Of a stretch of 64,000 nt of DNA, positions 60,709-64,000 are shown in pieces. The notes under the pieces were generated by a model that was given only the letters and a program-made list of their open reading frames with translations, made no database searches and was not told where the DNA came from. Position 1 is the stretch's first letter, and every line of letters begins with the position of its first letter. The position numbers were made by a program, and so were the translations under genes. The DNA is taken from positions 54,804 through 118,803 of the forward strand of contig JAVVEM010000004.1 in NCBI GenBank assembly GCA_032250805.1, written 5' to 3'. This stretch comes from B18-G4 sp032250805. Lineage in GTDB: Bacteria > Bacteroidota > Bacteroidia > Bacteroidales > B18-G4.

Positions 60709-61578
60709 ATGCATAAAAAACAGCTCTTCCTTCTTGTTGCGGCCTTCGCATTGATGGCCCTCAAAGCCGACAAGGAGGCTTACCGCATTTTTGACCAGAA
60801 AGGAAAAAAATCCTCTTACGCCAAAATGTACCGCCAGGCTCTCGAAGCCGACGTGATCCTCTTTGGTGAACTGCATAATAATCCGATCTGCCACTGGCTT
60901 CAGTATGAACTCACTGCCGACCTGATCGTCGAGAAAGGAGAATCGTTATTTCTTGCAGCAGAGATGTTCGAAAGCGACGTACAACTGATCCTCGATGAAT
61001 ATATTCATGGTCAGATCACCGACAAAAACTTTGAATCGCAGGCGCGGCTTTGGCCCAACTACAAAACCGATTATAAGCCACTGGCAGATCTGGCCAGGGA
61101 CAACAAACTTAAATTCGTTGCCAGTAATATTCCCAGGCGTTATGCTTCGATCGTTTTCCGTGATGGTTTTGAAGGGCTTGAAAAACTCGACAAACATGCA
61201 AAAATGTTTTTTCCACCCTTCCCTATCCCTTACGATCCGGAACTCCCCGGATATAAAGAAATGATGAACATGGGTGGTGGCATGGGCGGCCATACCCCAG
61301 ATAATTTCCCAAAAGCGCAGGCCATAAAAGATGCCACGATGGCACATTTTATTCTGGCCAATCTTGACGAAGGAAAAAGCTGTATTCATTATCACGGAAC
61401 TTACCACAGCAATAATTTCGAGGGCATCGTATGGTATCTGAATCATTACCGGCCCGGACTCAGGCTGATGACCATAGCCAGCGTGGAACAGGAATCAACG
61501 GATAAACTCCTCGAAGAAAATGAAGGACTGGCCGATTATGTGCTCGCTATTCCTTCTTCTATGACAAAAACACACTGA
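60709..61578 (+). CDS. ChaN family protein
   Basis: A 289-residue protein with an N-terminal hydrophobic segment (LFLLVAAFALMALKA), probably a signal peptide or anchor without a lipobox cysteine. The core contains ADVILFGELHNNPICHWLQYEL and LAAEMFESDVQLILDEYIHG, the conserved segments of ChaN (DUF399). Further on are PNYKTDYKPLADLARDN and the HYHGTYHSNNFEGIVWYL histidine-rich segment. ChaN proteins bind haem in some bacteria and resemble the EreA/TIKI fold, so metal or haem binding is possible. It is a single gene. Confidence 0.88.
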   Translation: MHKKQLFLLVAAFALMALKADKEAYRIFDQKGKKSSYAKMYRQALEADVILFGELHNNPICHWLQYELTADLIVEKGESLFLAAEMFESDVQLILDEYIHGQITDKNFESQARLWPNYKTDYKPLADLARDNKLKFVASNIPRRYASIVFRDGFEGLEKLDKHAKMFFPPFPIPYDPELPGYKEMMNMGGGMGGHTPDNFPKAQAIKDATMAHFILANLDEGKSCIHYHGTYHSNNFEGIVWYLNHYRPGLRLMTIASVEQESTDKLLEENEGLADYVLAIPSSMTKTH

Positions 61579-61640
61579 TTATAAGCATTATGATCATTTA
61601 CCAGGTCGGAATTTAATTCAGCATTTAAAAACCCTGTCCA

Positions 61641-62378
61641 TTGCTCAGCATAAACCAAATAAAACATATCCGCTCGCTCAGCCAGCTTAAGTTCAGGAGA
61701 GAACACCGGCAATTTATTGCTGAGGGAACAAAGATCGTTGGAGAACTTCCTGCTTCGGCCATCAGGGTGGAAGATGTTTATGGCCTCGAAGCATGGGTTG
61801 AAGAAAACAGGGGGAAATTTGAATATATCCGTGCAGGGGTACACCAGATAAGCGCGAAGGAGCTGGAACGCATCAGCATGCAAAAAACACCCAACCAGGT
61901 GCTGGCAGTATGCCGCATGCCCGAACATGAATTACAAAGCATTTATGAAGAAGACGGCAGTTTACTGGTACTCGACGGCATCCGCGATCCCGGAAACATG
62001 GGAACGATTATACGTACCGCCGACTGGTTTGGGATCAGGAACATTGTTTGCTCCAACGATTGTGTCGATGTATACAATCCCAAAGTAGTACAATCCACCA
62101 TGGGTTCCATTGCGCGCATTAAAATTCATTATACCGACCTTGCCACTTACCTTGCCAATACAGAACAAGAAATTTATGCAATGGTTATGGATGGAGAATC
62201 CATCTGGGAAGTCAAGCCCGGCAAAGGCATTTATGTGATCGGCAATGAGTCGAATGGCATCCGGCCCGAAGTGATGCAGCACGCAACAAAAAAGATCAGC
62301 ATACCTTCGGCAGGTGAAGCCGAATCGCTCAATGCTTCTGTAGCTGCAGGAATTGTACTTGCCGTTTTAAACAAATAA
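61641..62378 (+). CDS. TrmH/SpoU-family RNA 2'-O-ribose methyltransferase
   Basis: A 245-residue SPOUT methyltransferase. The N-terminal L30e-like substrate domain (KFRREHRQFIAEGTKIVGEL) is followed by the catalytic knot. The three family motifs are LLVLDGIRDPGNMGTIIRTADWFG, IYVIGNESNGIRPEV and SIPSAGEAESLNASVAAGIVL. It should methylate a ribose in rRNA or tRNA using S-adenosylmethionine; the target base is unknown. The start is a TTG at 61641, and the resulting LSINQIKHIRSL is the expected N-terminus for the family. Confidence 0.92.
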   Translation: MLSINQIKHIRSLSQLKFRREHRQFIAEGTKIVGELPASAIRVEDVYGLEAWVEENRGKFEYIRAGVHQISAKELERISMQKTPNQVLAVCRMPEHELQSIYEEDGSLLVLDGIRDPGNMGTIIRTADWFGIRNIVCSNDCVDVYNPKVVQSTMGSIARIKIHYTDLATYLANTEQEIYAMVMDGESIWEVKPGKGIYVIGNESNGIRPEVMQHATKKISIPSAGEAESLNASVAAGIVLAVLNK

Positions 62379-62417
62379 GGTTTATCTTTGTTGCTCTTAT
62401 AACAGCATGTAATTATT

Positions 62418-62615
62418 ATGACACCGGAAATTAAAATACTTCTTATCTCGATCGTTCTTGTTGGGCTGGCCATCTCGGGCATTGCCATAAAAATGTTCCT
62501 TAAAAAAGGTGGCGAATTCAAAAAGCAATGCAGCAGTGTCGACCCTGAAACAGGCGAACGCTTTGGCTGCACATGTGGCAAGGCCGACGGCGATGAAGTT
62601 TGTGAGAATAATTAG
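62418..62615 (+). CDS. Small single-span membrane protein with four cysteines (65 aa)
   Basis: A 65-residue protein. Residues about 7-28 (ILLISIVLVGLAISGIAIKMFL) form one membrane span, followed by a basic KKGGEFKK segment. The C-terminal tail carries C38, C51, C53 and C62 in KQCSS, GCTCG and EVCEN, a spacing that could bind a metal or form disulfides. Topology by charge (Lys cluster after the span) places the tail in the cytoplasm. Similar small proteins occur in Bacteroidota but I do not know a function. It has coding-quality composition and sits 39 bases after the methyltransferase gene. Confidence 0.7.
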   Translation: MTPEIKILLISIVLVGLAISGIAIKMFLKKGGEFKKQCSSVDPETGERFGCTCGKADGDEVCENN

Positions 62616-62678
62616 GTATCGCTGACAGGGTGCAGATCCCGGCTATAATTCTGCTCAATTTTCATTCCGCTTGTTAAC

Positions 62679-63674
62679 TTACGGCATCAACTCCTTGATC
62701 CCTTCCGTATAATACGTTCCCGGTGTTCCATCTTCTTCGGAGAATATAAAATATGCTTCGAGCTCAGGATGGGAAGCAATTACTTCTTTGGCTTTTTCAA
62801 CACCCATCACCATAAAGGCCGTAGCCCAGGCATCGGCGGTCCCGCAGTCGTTTGCAATTACAGTTACACTTAACAGGGTATGCCTGACCGGATAACCCGT
62901 TGCAGGGTCGATGGTGTGCGAATAGCGTATGCCATCCTCTTCATAGAATTTGCGATAATTCCCCGAGGTGGCCATGGCTTTGTTCCTGAGCTTAACTGTT
63001 GTTTCGAGCTTACGTTCAGCGAACTCATCTTCCGAAGGTTTTTCGATACCAACCACCCAGGGGCCCTCGCCGGGTTTTTCGCCCACAGCAAGAATTTCTC
63101 CTCCGATATCCACGAGATAATTGCTAACGCCTTTCGACGCCAGAAAATGCCCGGCCAGGTCGACCGAATAGCCCTGGGCCACCGCATTAAAATCGAATTT
63201 AATGCCTTGCTTTTCCATGATGATCTGATTGCCTTCAAGGCGCACCTGCCTGTAATCAACGAGCGGAAGCAGGCTGTCGACCATGTGCTGGTCGACTTTC
63301 GTCCTGTCTTCGAAACCAAAGCCCCATGCATTCACCAAGGGGCCAATGGTATAATCAAATGCGCCCCTGCTCTGCTCTGCCACCCTTCGCGCCAGGTGAT
63401 AGGTATTGATAAAAATCGTATCGCACAGCACTTTCTCTCCCCTGTTTATCCTGGATATCACCGACTCAGGCACCCACATTGACACCGACATATCAAAAGC
63501 ATCAAGCAGGGAGTCGATCTGCGGCTGAAAATTGCGGTTCAGGGGATCATAGTAGGTTACGGCATAATAGGTTCCCTGGGCCATGCCCGAGAAATTTATC
63601 TTATTATATGCCTGGCGGGATGTACAGGCAAATAAGCTTATGACAATAATAAGGAGGACAGAAAGTTTTTTCAT
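62679..63674 (-). CDS. apbE: FAD:protein FMN transferase (ApbE lipoprotein)
   Basis: A 331-residue lipoprotein that attaches FMN covalently to Thr/Ser residues of periplasmic flavoproteins such as Nqr and Rnf subunits. The lipobox is visible in VISLFACTS (cleavage before C17). Motifs: GMAQGTYYAVTYYD, FDYTIGPLVNAWGFG, DFNAVAQGYSVDLAG, NYLVDIGGEILAVG and YSHTIDPATGYPVRH, then NDCGTADAWATAFMVMG with the metal- and FMN-contacting residues. All sites look intact. No nqr, rnf or flavin-acceptor gene is in the window. Confidence 0.95.
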   Translation of the reverse strand: MKKLSVLLIIVISLFACTSRQAYNKINFSGMAQGTYYAVTYYDPLNRNFQPQIDSLLDAFDMSVSMWVPESVISRINRGEKVLCDTIFINTYHLARRVAEQSRGAFDYTIGPLVNAWGFGFEDRTKVDQHMVDSLLPLVDYRQVRLEGNQIIMEKQGIKFDFNAVAQGYSVDLAGHFLASKGVSNYLVDIGGEILAVGEKPGEGPWVVGIEKPSEDEFAERKLETTVKLRNKAMATSGNYRKFYEEDGIRYSHTIDPATGYPVRHTLLSVTVIANDCGTADAWATAFMVMGVEKAKEVIASHPELEAYFIFSEEDGTPGTYYTEGIKELMP

Positions 63675-63678
63675 GCAT

Positions 63679-63686
63679 CAAATTTA
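63679..63686 (-). promoter_or_regulatory. apbE promoter, -7 element (near-leaderless)
   Basis: The minus strand reads TAAATTTG and ends 4 bases before the apbE ATG at 63674, so transcription should begin at or next to the start codon. Confidence 0.5.
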
Positions 63687-63725
63687 TGATAAAAACATGT
63701 TCTGTTAACCCTTAAATGAATTTGA

Positions 63726-63759
63726 GGGGTGTGAGAGGGGGAGATGGGGAGATGGGGGG
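63726..63759 (+). other. G-quadruplex motif
   Basis: Four G runs of at least four bases (63726-63729, 63737-63741, 63746-63749, 63754-63759) are separated by loops of 7, 4 and 4 bases. This meets the strict G4 definition. The G-rich strand is the template strand for apbE. Confidence 0.75.
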
Positions 63760-63792
63760 ATATTCATTGTCCATTTGGCATTAATGATTTAG

Positions 63793-63816
63793 CGATTTTC
63801 GATTTTCGATTTTCGA
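63793..63816. repeat. Tandem CGATTTT repeat
   Basis: CGATTTT is repeated three times in tandem and followed by CGA. Confidence 0.85.
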
Positions 63817-63896
63817 ATTGTTTACCTTAATCCATTATTTAAACTCTTCGTGTTCTTCGTGCAGCACTTCGTGGCCTTTGCGGTGAAAAAACTTAG

Positions 63897-63931
63897 AAAT
63901 AACAAATAACAAATAACAAATAACAAGTAAC
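63897..63931. repeat. Tandem AAATAAC repeat
   Basis: AAATAAC occurs four times in tandem, followed by a variant AAGTAAC. Confidence 0.85.
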
Positions 63932-64000
63932 AACACTGGTTTCTGTGTATCAACCCCTATAAAACTGGACTAATTTCCTTTTTAGTTAATACTTGGTTAT

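Larger units (their letters stand above)
63675..64000. other. Repeat-rich region upstream of apbE
   Basis: 326 bases to the window edge with no credible gene. It holds a minus-strand -7 element for apbE, a G-rich quadruplex-type motif, three copies of a CGATTTT unit and about four copies of an AAATAAC unit. A stretch near 63841-63890 (CTTCGTGTTCTTCGTG, then CTTTGCGGTGAAA) resembles phrases I recall from intergenic regions of related genomes. The region looks like accumulating simple repeats rather than coding DNA. Confidence 0.6.

Noticed and set aside
63726..63931. Short tandem repeats considered as a CRISPR array
   Set aside because: Units are 7-8 bases, directly adjacent with no spacers, and no cas gene is present.

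Overview
The window is a 64 kb piece of a Bacteroidota chromosome, most likely class Bacteroidia and an environmental Bacteroidales or Marinilabiliales-type lineage. The evidence is a type IX secretion (T9SS) cargo protein with a type B C-terminal domain, several families largely confined to this phylum (DUF6089, DUF4271, DUF2723, a GIN-domain plus beta-barrel protein, paired OmpH/Skp proteins), weak Shine-Dalgarno sequences, and many copies of the Bacteroidota -7 promoter element TAnnTTTG, usually continuing into GCA. Almost everything is core metabolism and housekeeping. I see no prophage, insertion sequence, CRISPR array, rRNA or integron. One tRNA (Gln-TTG) is present.

Layout. 1-3.3 kb: the start of tilS and the ferredoxin-dependent 2-oxoglutarate oxidoreductase korAB, on the minus strand. 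3.5-10.1 kb: a small 2[4Fe-4S] ferredoxin, then sucA-sucB-nadB-gamma carbonic anhydrase on the plus strand. 10.1-21 kb: a long minus-strand envelope block (dprA, rsgA, CBS/ACT protein, BamA/TamA-like protein, nadK, DUF6089, uppS, bamA, two ompH genes). 21-26.3 kb: glycosyltransferase, lgt and a large DUF2723 membrane protein. 26.5-31.4 kb: tRNA-Gln and rimP-nusA-infB. 31.5-35.7 kb: purA, a Fur-family regulator and a RelA/SpoT enzyme. 35.8-38.4 kb: the T9SS cargo. 38.5-40.5 kb: two overlapping GAPDH-family genes. 40.8-47 kb: lepA, an ECF sigma / anti-sigma / GIN-barrel set, and yebC. 47.4-55 kb: porin, acs, OFA-family transporter, and an acyl-CoA synthetase fused to a GNAT acetyltransferase. 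55.1-64 kb: adk, DUF4271, hemD, rnpA, S41 protease, cdd, thioesterase, chaN, an rRNA methyltransferase, a small Cys-rich membrane protein and apbE.

How genes work together. KorAB plus ferredoxin and SucAB give two oxidation routes for 2-oxoglutarate side by side, one feeding ferredoxin and one NADH. The envelope block joins undecaprenyl phosphate synthesis, outer-membrane protein assembly and periplasmic chaperones. The 47-55 kb stretch reads as an uptake and activation module for acetate or a similar small acid: porin, inner-membrane carrier, ligase, and a Pat-like protein that could acetylate the ligase.

Most unusual observations. The first gene of the GAPDH pair has lost the catalytic cysteine and the phosphate-binding residues but keeps the fold signature, and it is translationally coupled to a normal gap gene; this is the best candidate for something undescribed. 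Others are a Fur-family regulator without its zinc cysteines, an anti-sigma factor with an internally duplicated N-terminal domain, a Pat-like protein that keeps the ADP-forming ligase histidine, and a strong G-quadruplex motif just upstream of apbE.
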